Assembly (NCBI RefSeq): GCF_001043025.1
Contig: NZ_JYLD01000008.1
Coordinates: 124,001-188,000, forward strand
DNA length: 64,000 bases
From: Pseudomonas helleri
Lineage (GTDB): Bacteria; Pseudomonadota; Gammaproteobacteria; Pseudomonadales; Pseudomonadaceae
Direction: 5' to 3'
Both the position numbers and the translations under genes were made by a program. Shown in pieces: positions 17,721 to 27,889 of this stretch (within the stretch, counting starts at the first letter, position 1; each line of letters starts with the position of its first letter). Below the pieces are notes generated by a model that saw only the letters and a list, made by a program, of their open reading frames with translations, did no database searches and had not been told where the DNA came from.

Positions 17721-18905
17721 ATGAAGAATTCTTTTGGTTTTACCTGTTATCTCGCCGGGCTGAGCATGCTCGGCTATCTGGCGATGGATATGTACCTGCC
17801 AGCATTCGGCACATTGCGCAGCGAATTGGGCCTGTCTGCCGGGGCTGTAGGCGCGAGCCTGAGTATCTTTCTGGCCGGTTTCGCCTTTGGGCAATTGCTC
17901 TGGGGGCCGCTGTCTGACCGCCTGGGGCGCAAGCCGGTGCTTTTGGCGGGCCTGTCCATGTTTGCCCTGGGCTGCGTGGGGATGTTGTTTGTCGACAATG
18001 CCGCGCTGTTGCTGAGCCTGCGGTTTATTCAGGCCATCGGTATTTGCGCGGCAGCGGTCACCTGGCAAGCGCTGGTGATCGATCGCTATCCGTCTGACAA
18101 AGCCAACCGGGTGTTTGCCGGGATCATGCCGCTGATGGGCTTGTCACCTGCATTGGCCCCGCTGTTGGGTGCCGTGGTGCTCAACCATTTAGGCTGGCAG
18201 GCGATTTTTGCGGTGTTGCTGGGGTTGGCGTTGCTGCTGATCGTGCCGACGCTGCTACTCCAAGAAAAAGCCCGCAGCGTGGTCCGTACCCCGCAAGCAA
18301 CTCAGGTCAGCTACTGGAAGTTACTGTGCTCGGCGAGTTTTAGCGGCAACGTGATGATGTTTGCGGCGTGCTCGGCGAGTTTCTTCGCATGGCTGACCGC
18401 GTCGCCGTTCATTCTGGGGGACATGGGTTACAGCCCGAGTGATATCGGCTTGAGCTACGCCTTGCCGACGCTGGCATTTATGGCCGGTGGTTATGGCTGC
18501 CGCAGTGCCTTGCAGCGCATCAAAGGCCGCACCCTGTTGCCGTGGCTACTGGTGGCGTACTGCGCGAGTATGGTGGGGTTGTATTGGGTGGCGACGCAAA
18601 CCGAGCCAACGCTGGCGACCTTGCTGATACCGTTTTGCCTGATGGCGCTGGTTAACGGCGCGAGCTATCCGATTGTAGTGGCCAATGCGCTGATGCCCTT
18701 TGCCGGGAACTCGGGCAAAGCGGCCGGGCTGCAAAACACCTTACAGCTTGGCTTGTGTTTTCTGAGCAGCTTGCTGGTGTCGACCTACATCAGTCAGCCA
18801 CTGCAAATCACCGTCGAAGTGATGCTGGCGACGGCACCGCTGGCGGTGTTGGGGTATGTCATCCAGCGGCGCAAGGCCAATACCGAGGCGCTCGCAACGT
18901 CCTGA
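17721..18905 (+). CDS. punC: Purine nucleoside MFS transporter (Bcr/CflA family, PunC-like)
   Basis: A 394-residue 12-helix MFS carrier. Stretches such as [52 protein letters not shown] and [18 protein letters not shown] match E. coli YdhC/PunC closely along the whole length, stronger than a general Bcr/CflA match. PunC imports purine nucleosides. An alternative TTG start at 17694 has no support; ATG 17721 opens directly into the first helix. It is divergent from the LysR regulator. Confidence 0.82.
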   Translation: MKNSFGFTCYLAGLSMLGYLAMDMYLPAFGTLRSELGLSAGAVGASLSIFLAGFAFGQLLWGPLSDRLGRKPVLLAGLSMFALGCVGMLFVDNAALLLSLRFIQAIGICAAAVTWQALVIDRYPSDKANRVFAGIMPLMGLSPALAPLLGAVVLNHLGWQAIFAVLLGLALLLIVPTLLLQEKARSVVRTPQATQVSYWKLLCSASFSGNVMMFAACSASFFAWLTASPFILGDMGYSPSDIGLSYALPTLAFMAGGYGCRSALQRIKGRTLLPWLLVAYCASMVGLYWVATQTEPTLATLLIPFCLMALVNGASYPIVVANALMPFAGNSGKAAGLQNTLQLGLCFLSSLLVSTYISQPLQITVEVMLATAPLAVLGYVIQRRKANTEALATS

Positions 18906-18920
18906 CCCCCTCTATCGCCT

Positions 18921-18983
18921 TGTAGGAGCGAGCTTGCCTCGCGATCTTTTGATTTTCGATAAGATCGCGAAGCAAATGTGAGT
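18921..18983. repeat. REP palindrome, first family (degenerate right arm)
   Basis: Left arm TGTAGGAGCGAGCTTGCCTCGCGATCTTTT-type intact, right arm reduced to AAGATCGCGA AGCAA. Lies between convergent punC and the pirin gene. Confidence 0.85.
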
Positions 18984-18991
18984 CGGTGATA

Positions 18992-19687
18992 TCAGGCGAC
19001 ATCCACCAGCACGATTTCGCTGTCTTCTATCGCTGTCACCCGCAATACGCTTTCGTCGACGATGGCCACGCCATCTCGGGCGTGTGCGCGCAGGCCATTG
19101 ACTTCAATCACGCCGGTCGCCGGCACCAAGTAAGCACGGCGGCCACTGTCCAGGCGGTATTCGGCGCTTTCCCCGGCCTTGAGGTTGGCGGCTACCACGC
19201 GGGCGTCAGCGCGGATGCTCAGGCTTTCGTGGTCGCCCGCTTTGCCGCTGGCCAAGGTTACAAAGCCTTCTTGCTGACCCTTCGGGAACGGTTTGGCGCC
19301 CCATGACGGTGCCTGGCCGGCTTGGTCTGGAATGATCCAGATCTGGAAGATCTTGGTCGGCGTCGACTCCAGGTTGTACTCGCTGTGGGCAATCCCGGTG
19401 CCAGCGCTCATCACCTGCACGTCCCCGGCCTCGGTGCGGCCTTTGTTGCCCAGGTTGTCTTCATGGCTGATTGCACCTTCACGCACGTAGGTGATGATCT
19501 CCATGTCGCGGTGCGGGTGCTGCGGGAAGCCGGTGCCGGGGGCGATGATGTCGTCGTTCCAGACGCGCAGGTTGCCCCAGTTCATCCGTTTTGGGTCGTG
19601 ATAACTGGCGAACGAAAAATGGTGATGGGCATCCAGCCAACCGTGGTGTACGCCGCCCAGGGTGTTGAAGGGTCTGAGTTCAAGCAC
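18992..19687 (-). CDS. Pirin-family cupin protein (YhhW-like)
   Basis: A 231-residue bicupin of the pirin family. Metal ligands His57 and His59 (PQHPHRDMEI), His101 and Glu103 (AGTGIAHSEYN) are all in place. The start MLELRPFNTLGGVHHGWLDA and the HHHFSFASYHDP region are typical of YhhW-like pirins, some of which show quercetin 2,3-dioxygenase activity; the physiological role in Pseudomonas is unclear. Full length. Read from ATG 19687, with AGGAGAA just upstream. Confidence 0.88.
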   Translation of the reverse strand: MLELRPFNTLGGVHHGWLDAHHHFSFASYHDPKRMNWGNLRVWNDDIIAPGTGFPQHPHRDMEIITYVREGAISHEDNLGNKGRTEAGDVQVMSAGTGIAHSEYNLESTPTKIFQIWIIPDQAGQAPSWGAKPFPKGQQEGFVTLASGKAGDHESLSIRADARVVAANLKAGESAEYRLDSGRRAYLVPATGVIEVNGLRAHARDGVAIVDESVLRVTAIEDSEIVLVDVA

Positions 19688-19955
19688 GATTCTTCTCCTG
19701 TTCAGGTCGCCGGAATGGTTAAACGGTTACCCGATTGATGATGGAACTGATTCTCCTGCATGAACATATCGATAAAAAGCGCAAAAAATGCTTAAAAGCT
19801 ATCAGTTAATTTGATGTTTCAGGTTGTTTACCTGGTGGGGTTTACCTGCACAACAACCCCTAAGCAGCTGATGCTCAAGCAATTAGCTAGAAATCTGCGC
19901 GTAATGCGGCGACCATAGCCTTTGTGCCCAGACAGCCTCACCCCATGGAGTCAGC

Positions 19956-22433
19956 GTGACGCAACAGCCCCCCGAAGTGCCCGAGCAACTTGTCCCCCAA
20001 GCCCAGCTACCCTGGCTAAAACGCCTGGCTGCTCGCCTGTTTGGTAACGGATTAAGCCGTTTGCGTGCCCAACATGCGGCGTCGTGGTTACAAGGCCAGG
20101 CTGACGGATTTCGCAGCGGGCACACTTCAGGCTTCGATTACGGCTTCAAGGAAGGGCATACCGAAGGGCTGGAAGAAGGGCGGCAAGTGCTGTTTATCAG
20201 CGACACGCGCCCGCAGGTACTGCGTGCGCCGGGGATTGATGACAATCTGTTCGACGATTGGCGCCTGCCCTTGAGCCCTGAGCTGAGAAAGCAGATCAAG
20301 GCCGATGTTGCAGCGTTGTTGCCCGCGCACGCACAGCCCAGCGCGGCGCAGTGGAAGATGATCTTCAGTGACACCCCGTCGACCTCCGTGGTTGCTGGCG
20401 CCGGGGCGGGCAAGTCGACGTCGCTGGTGCTGCGCATCCTGTTACTGACCCACTACCTGGGCTTTGAACTTGACTCCATGACCGTGGTGACCTTCACCCG
20501 CGAGTCGCGCAAAGACTTCATCAGCAAGCTGCAAGAGATTTTCGCCTTGTGGGGCCGCACCCTGAGCCTTAAAGAGGCCCGCGATGTGGTGCGGACCTTC
20601 CACTCACGGATCTTGCCGATGGTGCGCAGCTTGCCCGGCTATGGTCAGTTGCAGGCCTTCGAAACCCTGAACTCGCGCAGCCTGCTGAGTGAAGACGACG
20701 CCGACAGCAACCCGTTTGATCTACGCATCAACGACGCTCAGCGTCAGCAGCTCAATGCCTGTTACCACGGGCTGTACACCTGCGATGCGCGTTTTCGCGA
20801 AACACTGGCGCCGTTGTGTCGGCATGCCTTGCAGCTCAAGGAGCTGGAGCGTGATCACCCGGATGTGCAAAAACGTATGGCGGTCACCGAACTGGCAGCC
20901 AAGCGCGATGAAGAGCTGTGCGACACCCTTGAAGACTTATGGTTTGCCGCCGGGGCCTGGCCGATCAAAGGGATCGAGCCGAACCGGGAAACTCTGGAGA
21001 TCAACGGCTCGCAGTTCCATTGCCACGGGTATATCCCGCAATTGGATGCCTGGGTCGTGCTGGGCTTTGATCCGCGTGAAAACCCGCAAATCTCTCGCCC
21101 CGGGGCCAAACTGACGGTTCGCGCAGAATGGGCAGTCAAGCGCACACTGTTTCGAGCTTTTTGCAGTAAGCCGCTGATTTGGTTGGAAAGTTATGCAGAT
21201 GCCAAGCGAGTCATTGCTTCGCTGGCAGGGGATGCCAGTGCCGGGCCTGGTTTTGATTACAAGCTCAAGGGCGAACTGACTTCAGCACCGTTGCTCGACT
21301 GTTTTGTTGCGGCCGCCAGTTTTATCGAGAACCTGGGGCTCGACGTGGCAGCGGCGGTGGGCGAGATGCGCTTTGCCAAGGATGACCCGGACCGTTTCTT
21401 CTTTGAGGCCTTGAGCCTTTACTGGCGGGCGCTGGAAGACCACCTGTTGGCGCAAACGCCGCCGGTGATGACCTACAACCGCATGTTCTCGTTGTTTGGT
21501 GAGAACACGCCGCAGAACTTCAAGCTGCTGAGCCACGAGCAACTGCGGCCGTTGTCGCATTTGATGATCGATGAGTTCCAGGACGTATCACCGCAGATCG
21601 TCTCGTGGCTGCGCGCCAGCTTGCGTGAAATCCGTAGCCGTGGCCCTGCAATGCACGTCGGGCGGGGCGCTCAGCGTTCCTCGCTGCTGTGTGTAGGCGA
21701 TGACTGGCAGTCGATCTATGGCTGGCGCGGCAGTTCGCCCAAGTACTTTATGGAGTTCAACAAAGAATTCCCGTCGCCTGCCACCACGCGCGTGATGCTC
21801 AGCGATAACTTCCGCAGCCATCAACACATCATCGACGCGGCTGAGCACATCGTGCGCGCGGCGCCGTCGATTGCCGGTAAGCGCGCCAAGGCCAGCGGCG
21901 AGCCCAAGCAGCCCGTGCCGGTGAATGTCCTCAATCGGGACGATCAGGATTTGGCCGCCCGATTGACCGAGCATTACAACGCGGGCGATCGGATCTTAAT
22001 GTTGTATCGAAAAAGCAGCGATAAGTTGCTGATTGAAAAGGATATACAGTCTGTAGTTAATGTGGATTCGAGGTTGGCGCCAGAAGATCGCAGGCTTAAA
22101 CAACTGACCTATCACAGCTCCAAGGGCCTGCAGGCTGACGCTGTTTTCCTGCTGGGCGATTGCCAGCATCTGACCTCGTCACCGTACAAAAATCAGGTCT
22201 ACCGCATGGCGGGCCTTGGCAAAGACGGCGAGCCGGACCCTTACGATGCGGCGCAGAAGGACGAAATCCTGCGACTGGCTTATGTCGGTATCACCCGGGC
22301 CGTGACGCATTGCTATTGGTATCTGGAAAGCCAGGACGCCCAAGGGCCAAACATGCCCAAGGCCTCTGACCGGATCCCCAAGGGCAAGGCGTTTTTTGAG
22401 GACCTACGCGGTTCAAAGGTGACTGCTGGTTAA
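19956..22433 (+). CDS. UvrD/HelD-like SF1 DNA helicase
   Basis: An 825-residue superfamily 1 helicase. Walker A is AGAGAGKS (147-154), motif Ia VVTFTRESRKDF, Walker B IDEFQDVS, motif III GDDWQSIYGWRGS, motif IV LSDNFRS, motif V YHSSKGLQADAV and motif VI YVGITRAV. All are intact, so it should be an active 3'-5' translocase. Before the ATPase core is a 130-residue extension with a run of GxxxG-type histidine-glycine units (about 51-75), and between Ia and II there is an insertion of some 300 residues. This layout is closer to helicase IV-type proteins than to UvrD or Rep. It is monocistronic. The exact role, repair or recombination, is not shown. Confidence 0.85.
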   Translation: MTQQPPEVPEQLVPQAQLPWLKRLAARLFGNGLSRLRAQHAASWLQGQADGFRSGHTSGFDYGFKEGHTEGLEEGRQVLFISDTRPQVLRAPGIDDNLFDDWRLPLSPELRKQIKADVAALLPAHAQPSAAQWKMIFSDTPSTSVVAGAGAGKSTSLVLRILLLTHYLGFELDSMTVVTFTRESRKDFISKLQEIFALWGRTLSLKEARDVVRTFHSRILPMVRSLPGYGQLQAFETLNSRSLLSEDDADSNPFDLRINDAQRQQLNACYHGLYTCDARFRETLAPLCRHALQLKELERDHPDVQKRMAVTELAAKRDEELCDTLEDLWFAAGAWPIKGIEPNRETLEINGSQFHCHGYIPQLDAWVVLGFDPRENPQISRPGAKLTVRAEWAVKRTLFRAFCSKPLIWLESYADAKRVIASLAGDASAGPGFDYKLKGELTSAPLLDCFVAAASFIENLGLDVAAAVGEMRFAKDDPDRFFFEALSLYWRALEDHLLAQTPPVMTYNRMFSLFGENTPQNFKLLSHEQLRPLSHLMIDEFQDVSPQIVSWLRASLREIRSRGPAMHVGRGAQRSSLLCVGDDWQSIYGWRGSSPKYFMEFNKEFPSPATTRVMLSDNFRSHQHIIDAAEHIVRAAPSIAGKRAKASGEPKQPVPVNVLNRDDQDLAARLTEHYNAGDRILMLYRKSSDKLLIEKDIQSVVNVDSRLAPEDRRLKQLTYHSSKGLQADAVFLLGDCQHLTSSPYKNQVYRMAGLGKDGEPDPYDAAQKDEILRLAYVGITRAVTHCYWYLESQDAQGPNMPKASDRIPKGKAFFEDLRGSKVTAG

Positions 22434-22441
22434 CGTGAACG

Positions 22442-22508
22442 TGTAGGAGCGAGCTTGTCTCGCGATCTTTTGATCTTTAAAAGATCGCGAGGCAAGCTCG
22501 CTCCTACA
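22442..22508. repeat. REP inverted pair (REPIN), first family
   Basis: TGTAGGAGCGAGCTTG arm (22442) and its inverted copy CAAGCTCGCTCCTACA (ending 22508) around CGCGATCTTTT / AAAGATCGCG. Lies between the convergent helicase and DUF1652 genes, where it could also act as a bidirectional terminator. Confidence 0.95.
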
Positions 22509-22518
22509 GAGGGCGTTT

Positions 22519-22791
22519 TTACGCCTGCCACGCCAAAGGGGGGATGAAGCTTTCGAGTTCGTCCTCCACGGCCTGGATGATGCGTGCCACTTCCCCGGTG
22601 CTCATGCTGGTGGCGCAGGGGATGCCGGCAATGGCAATCATGGTTTCCCCGGTGGCGCGGTCAAACAACCGGGCAACCATGCTCTTGGGCGCGTCCATGG
22701 TCGCCTCGAAGCCAATGGGGTGAAAGTGCCAGCGCATGAGTTGGCAGGCGTTGGGGAAGCTGAACTTATCAATGGAACTGACGGGTTTCAT
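22519..22791 (-). CDS. DUF1652-like small protein
   Basis: A 90-residue soluble protein. The stretches ACQLMRWHFHPIGFEATMDAP and MVARLFDRATGETMIAIAGIPC match the DUF1652 family as I know it from Pseudomonas, where it is common and uncharacterised. The remainder ends in an acidic helix QAVEDELESFIPP. It is transcribed towards the helicase gene and separated from it by a REP pair. Function unknown. Confidence 0.75.
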   Translation of the reverse strand: MKPVSSIDKFSFPNACQLMRWHFHPIGFEATMDAPKSMVARLFDRATGETMIAIAGIPCATSMSTGEVARIIQAVEDELESFIPPLAWQA

Positions 22792-23037
22792 GAAGAGCGA
22801 TTCCTTTTGCTCTGACGTGATGGTGAGGCGCTAACCTCTCCTTGAGTGTTTGCGAGTCTTTCGTGTTTAACCTAGCACTCATCAGTGATGGCGATAAGCC
22901 TTTTTTTGCATTTCGTCGGTTTTATGGCGCCAGTTTTGATGTGTGTCATGCGCTGCGGCAAATTTGGCTCCGTCCAACTGTTATTGAAGCGTGTGGGTAA
23001 ACTCGGCATTCTGTGTTTTTTGCCATTTGAGCGTTCT

Positions 23038-23856
23038 ATGTCACTCCCCGACGACGGCCCTGAACAGACCCAGGCGACTGGCGAAACGGTCATGCGCTAC
23101 CACCTGTGCTGGAAGTACCGCGACCTGGACGGCGTGATGGCGCTTTATCATCCTGACGTGCGCTATCACGACTTCTTCCAGAACCGCGTCATGGTCCTCG
23201 CTGATTTGCGCGAGTACGTGCAAAAGTCCATGCCCAGAGCGGCGGATGAGGCGCTGGAACACAGCGACCGGATTCGTCTGGACGGTAATACCGCGTTCAT
23301 TCAATACCGCATGACCTTGCGCGGCAGTCAGGGGCTGGTGTCATTTCGCGCCAGTGAAGCCATTACCGTGCGCGACGGCCTGATCTGGCGCGTCAATGAA
23401 TACGCATCGCTGGTGCATGAGGCTGCCCATGACACCGCACAACAACCGCCGTTGCGCCCGGCGGTCAGTCGCCTCGGGCTCTCAGCCCGGCAATTGAGCT
23501 TTATGGCGCAAGACCTGCAAACCTACTTCGAACGTCAGCAGCCCTATCTCGACCCAGAACTGGACCTGCAACAGGTGGCCAAGGCCTGCGGCTACACGCG
23601 CAACCAGATGTCGTATTTGCTGAACAAGGTGCTGGGCCAAAGCTTTTATCGCTATGTGAATCAGGCGCGGTTGCGGCATGTGTTGGCGGCGATGGATGCG
23701 GCGGTTGCACCCATCAAGGTGGATGAGGTGGCGTTTTCGGCAGGGTTTAATTCGATATCGGCCTTTTACACCTGTTTTCGTCAACACACCGGTCAGTCGC
23801 CCAAGGCCTACGCCAGGCAAATTTCTTTGCGGGCACGCACGCAAGACGCTGGCTGA
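23038..23856 (+). CDS. AraC-type regulator with NTF2/SnoaL-like sensor domain
   Basis: A 272-residue regulator. The N-terminal part (about 15-125) looks like an NTF2/SnoaL fold (WKYRDLDGVMALYHPDVRYHDFF, then IQYRMTLRGSQG and ITVRDGLIWRVNEY), and the C-terminal part (about 165-265) is an AraC HTH pair: LDLQQVAKACGYTRNQMSYLL and VDEVAFSAGFNSISAFYTCFR, then HTGQSPKAYAR. The frame is open further upstream, but ATG 23038 opens the recognisable domain. It is 50 bases upstream of the FAD oxidoreductase, so it probably controls the following polyamine-type cluster. Effector unknown. Confidence 0.82.
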   Translation: MSLPDDGPEQTQATGETVMRYHLCWKYRDLDGVMALYHPDVRYHDFFQNRVMVLADLREYVQKSMPRAADEALEHSDRIRLDGNTAFIQYRMTLRGSQGLVSFRASEAITVRDGLIWRVNEYASLVHEAAHDTAQQPPLRPAVSRLGLSARQLSFMAQDLQTYFERQQPYLDPELDLQQVAKACGYTRNQMSYLLNKVLGQSFYRYVNQARLRHVLAAMDAAVAPIKVDEVAFSAGFNSISAFYTCFRQHTGQSPKAYARQISLRARTQDAG

Positions 23857-23905
23857 GCACTGACGCTAGGATCGACCCATTCTTGAACCCAAGGTGGAGT
23901 CGGTA

Positions 23906-25312
23906 ATGCCAGCATGGCGCGCGATCAGTTTATGGATGGACCAGCTTGAGGAAACCCTGACGCCTCGGCCCTCGCTTGAGCACGACCTGGAGGTCGACGT
24001 GCTGATCATTGGCGCTGGCTACACCGGGTTGTGGACCGCGTACTACCTCAAACGCCATGCCCCCGAGTTGAGCGTCGCCATTGTCGAGGCGCAGACCGCA
24101 GGTTTTGGTGCGTCGGGCCGCAATGGCGGCTGGCTGATGGGTAACCTGCTGGGCGAAGACCGCTTGCTTGCCGGGCTCTCGACCGAACAACGACGCGCCT
24201 CATTCGACCTGCTGCACGGCATCCCGGACGAAGTCAAAAGCGTGATTGATCGCGAGGGCATCGACTGCGACTACCGCAAAGGCGGCGCCTTGTACTGTGC
24301 GGCGCGTTATCCGGAGCAAGAAGCCAGCATGCGCCGATACTTGGGCAAGCTGCATGCCCAAGGCTTGAATGACGCCGACTACCGCTGGCTAAGCCCTAAT
24401 GAGCTGGCGCAGCAGATCCGTGTCGCCAAACCTTACGGCGGTATCTTCACCCCGCACGTGGCAACCATTCACCCGGCCAAGTTGGTGCGCGGGCTGGCCC
24501 GCGCTGTCGAGCGCATGGGCGTGCAAATTTTTGAGCAAAGCCCGGTGACTGATTGGCAGCCCGGCAAAGCCCGCACGGCCAAGGCCCAGGTTCGCAGCCG
24601 CTGGGTGGTGCCGGCGGTGGAAGGCTATGCCAACACCCTGGCGCCTCTGGGGCGTTATCAGTTGCCGGTGCAGAGCTTGATTGTCGCCACCGAGCCGTTG
24701 TCCGAGGGGCTATGGGACAGCATCGGCCTGTCGCAGGGGCAAGCTTTTAGCGAGAGCAGTCGCCAGGTGACCTACGGCCAGCGCACGGCGGATAACCGCC
24801 TGGTGTTCGGCGCGCGCGGGGGCTACCAGTTTGGCGGGCGCCTGCGCGAAAACTTCGACCTGACTGCCAGCGAAATCGAGCTGCGCCGCTACCTGTTCGG
24901 TGAACTGTTCCCGCAATTAAAAAACGTCGAGATCAGCCATGCGTGGGGCGGAAATCTGGGCATGTCACGGCGCTTCCAGCCGCACATGCTCTGTGACCGC
25001 CAACAGGGTGTTGCGCTGGCCGGGGGCTACGGCGGTGAAGGCGTGGGCGCCAGTCATTTGGGCGGCCGAACCTTGGCCGACCTGATTCTGCAACGGGACA
25101 CGGCAGAGGTTAAACAGCCTTGGGTGTTAACCGAAGGCGGCTTGAAAGCGCTCAAGGCCTGGGAGCCCGAACCGTGCCGCTGGTTGGGTTACAACGCGAT
25201 CATTCGCAGCTTTGTGTACGAAGACAAAACCCTGGCGAATCTCAATAGCCCGCCGTGGCGTAGGCAATTTGCCAGCCGTATGGCGGATTTTATGGAAGGT
25301 TTCATGCAGTAA
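23906..25312 (+). CDS. FAD-dependent amine oxidoreductase (PuuB/PauB-like)
   Basis: A 468-residue DadA/PuuB-type flavoprotein. The dinucleotide-binding GAGYTG is at residues 36-41, followed by GASGRNGGWLMGNLLG, a signature shared by gamma-glutamylputrescine oxidases, and a C-terminal GGNLGMSRR / AGGYGGEGVGASHLGGRTLAD FAD-binding stretch. ATG 23906 follows GGTGGAG at good spacing. It stands between an AraC regulator and a cupin and PotF-like gene, which makes a (gamma-glutamyl)polyamine a likely substrate. Sarcosine- or D-amino-acid-type substrates cannot be excluded by reading alone. Confidence 0.85.
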   Translation: MPAWRAISLWMDQLEETLTPRPSLEHDLEVDVLIIGAGYTGLWTAYYLKRHAPELSVAIVEAQTAGFGASGRNGGWLMGNLLGEDRLLAGLSTEQRRASFDLLHGIPDEVKSVIDREGIDCDYRKGGALYCAARYPEQEASMRRYLGKLHAQGLNDADYRWLSPNELAQQIRVAKPYGGIFTPHVATIHPAKLVRGLARAVERMGVQIFEQSPVTDWQPGKARTAKAQVRSRWVVPAVEGYANTLAPLGRYQLPVQSLIVATEPLSEGLWDSIGLSQGQAFSESSRQVTYGQRTADNRLVFGARGGYQFGGRLRENFDLTASEIELRRYLFGELFPQLKNVEISHAWGGNLGMSRRFQPHMLCDRQQGVALAGGYGGEGVGASHLGGRTLADLILQRDTAEVKQPWVLTEGGLKALKAWEPEPCRWLGYNAIIRSFVYEDKTLANLNSPPWRRQFASRMADFMEGFMQ

Positions 25313-25341
25313 CCCTTGTTGTCTTGATCAGGAAGTTTTTC

Positions 25342-25683
25342 ATGAGCATCACGCACTTTAAAAACACCGCCCATGCTGTGCTGCAAGAGTCCTTCCCGGT
25401 GGCTGTGCCGCTGGGAACGCCAGTGTCGGTCACCTCGGTTACCTGTGTTGAACGCACCGATGGCGTCGAAACCGGAATCTGGGAGTGCACGCCGGGGCGC
25501 TGGCGTCGGCAAATCGTCCAGCAGGAGTTTTGTCACTTTATTCAAGGCCGCTGCACCTTCACCCCCGATGGCGGTGAACCTCTGACTATAGAAGCGGGCG
25601 ATGCACTGATGTTGCCTGCCAACAGCACCGGTATCTGGGACATCCAGGAAACCGTGCGCAAGACGTATGTATTGATCTTTTGA
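25342..25683 (+). CDS. Cupin-domain protein (cupin_3 type)
   Basis: A 113-residue single cupin. The pattern GIWECTPGRWRRQIVQQEFC, then HFIQGRCTFTPDGGEP and LTIEAGDALMLPANSTGIWDI, is the DUF861/cupin_3 type found beside polyamine and purine catabolic genes. Start ATG 25342 has AGGAAG ahead. It is 29 bases after the oxidoreductase and 63 bases before the PotF-like gene. The usual cupin metal histidines are only partly present (HF-IQG has one), so catalysis is uncertain. Its role in the pathway is unknown. Confidence 0.82.
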   Translation: MSITHFKNTAHAVLQESFPVAVPLGTPVSVTSVTCVERTDGVETGIWECTPGRWRRQIVQQEFCHFIQGRCTFTPDGGEPLTIEAGDALMLPANSTGIWDIQETVRKTYVLIF

Positions 25684-25713
25684 TCGCTTAACACTGCCGA
25701 TACCTGCCTATAA

Positions 25714-26829
<1,116 letters not shown>

Positions 26830-26832
26830 CTC

Positions 26833-26901
26833 TGTAGGAGCGAGCTTGTCTCGCGATCTTTTCAAAAAATCAAAAGATCGCGAGGCGAGCTCGCTCCTAC
26901 A
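26833..26901. repeat. REP inverted pair (REPIN), first family
   Basis: TGTAGGAGCGAGCTTG arm and inverted GAGCTCGCTCCTACA arm around CGCGATCTTTT and AAAAGATCGCG. It lies between the convergent potF-like and kguD genes. Confidence 0.95.
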
Positions 26902-26909
26902 GTTTTAGC

Positions 26910-27884
26910 TCAATTCACCCGATTGGCCGGGCGTTCGCCAGCCAGGGCGGCCAGCAGGTTATCGACGGCACAGCGTGCCATCGCTTCGCGGGTTTCGACG
27001 GTGGCCGAGCCGATATGCGGTGTGGCCACCACGTTGTCCAGTTGCAGCAACGGCGAGTCCACTTCCAGCGGCTCGCGTACAAACACATCCAGCCCGGCGG
27101 CGCGGATCTGGCCCTGTTGCAAGGCCTCAATCAGCGCCGCTTCATCCACCACTTTGCCCCGCGAGATATTGATAAAGATGCTCTCGGGGCGCATCAGGGC
27201 GAACTGTTCAGCACCGATCAAACCTTCGGTTTGCGCCGTCAGCGGTAAGGTCAGGCACACAAAGTCGGCTTCTTGCAGCAGATCGTTAAGGCTGCGGTAG
27301 CGCGCATTGAATCGCGCCTCAACCGCAGGCTTTGGCGAATTGCTGTGGTAGATCACCGGCATCCCGAAACCAAAGTGACCGCGCTGGGCCAGGGCTTCAC
27401 CAATGCGGCCCATGCCGATAATGCCCAGGGTTTTGCCATGCACGTCGGTGCCAAAAGATTCGGGCCCGATGTTTTTCTGCCACTGGCCATTGCGCACCTT
27501 AATTGCCAGTTCCACCACGCGCCGGGCGCTAGCCAATATCAACGCAAAACCGGTGTCCGCCGTCGTCTCGGTCAAGACATCCGGGGTATTGGTGAGCACG
27601 ATGTTGCGCCGGGTCAGGTAGTCAATATCGTAGTTATCAACGCCCACCGATACGCTGGCCACGGCTTCAAGCTTGGGGGCCAGGTCGAGCAATTGCGCGT
27701 CGAGTTTAAGGCTGGCGCCGAGCAAACCGTGGGCGTGGGGCAGGGCGGCGCGCAGTTGCTCCAGCCCTTGGGCGTCGAGGCGCTTGATCAGCGTGACGTC
27801 TGTTTCGGCTTGCAGTCGCTGCATCAGCGGTTCGGACAGTTCTTTGTACAACACGACGTGCTTTTTCAAGGGGTTCACCGACAT
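26910..27884 (-). CDS. kguD: 2-ketogluconate (6-phosphate) reductase KguD
   Basis: A 324-residue D-isomer 2-hydroxyacid dehydrogenase. The nucleotide-binding GMGRIGEALAQRG follows a conserved HGKTLGI stretch, the catalytic Arg and Glu lie in NISRGKVVDEAAL and REPLEVD, and the catalytic His in TPHIGSATVETREAM. Last gene of the kgu operon, starting 6 bases after kguT. In Pseudomonas it reduces 2-keto-6-phosphogluconate to 6-phosphogluconate, completing the route from extracellular 2-ketogluconate to the Entner-Doudoroff pathway. Its stop is followed by a REP pair. Confidence 0.9.
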   Translation of the reverse strand: MSVNPLKKHVVLYKELSEPLMQRLQAETDVTLIKRLDAQGLEQLRAALPHAHGLLGASLKLDAQLLDLAPKLEAVASVSVGVDNYDIDYLTRRNIVLTNTPDVLTETTADTGFALILASARRVVELAIKVRNGQWQKNIGPESFGTDVHGKTLGIIGMGRIGEALAQRGHFGFGMPVIYHSNSPKPAVEARFNARYRSLNDLLQEADFVCLTLPLTAQTEGLIGAEQFALMRPESIFINISRGKVVDEAALIEALQQGQIRAAGLDVFVREPLEVDSPLLQLDNVVATPHIGSATVETREAMARCAVDNLLAALAGERPANRVN

Positions 27885-27889
27885 TCAAA

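Noticed and set aside
22885..23037. Upstream extension of the AraC-type gene
   Set aside because: The extra 51 residues are hydrophobic and lack a ribosome site; the domain fold starts at ATG 23038.
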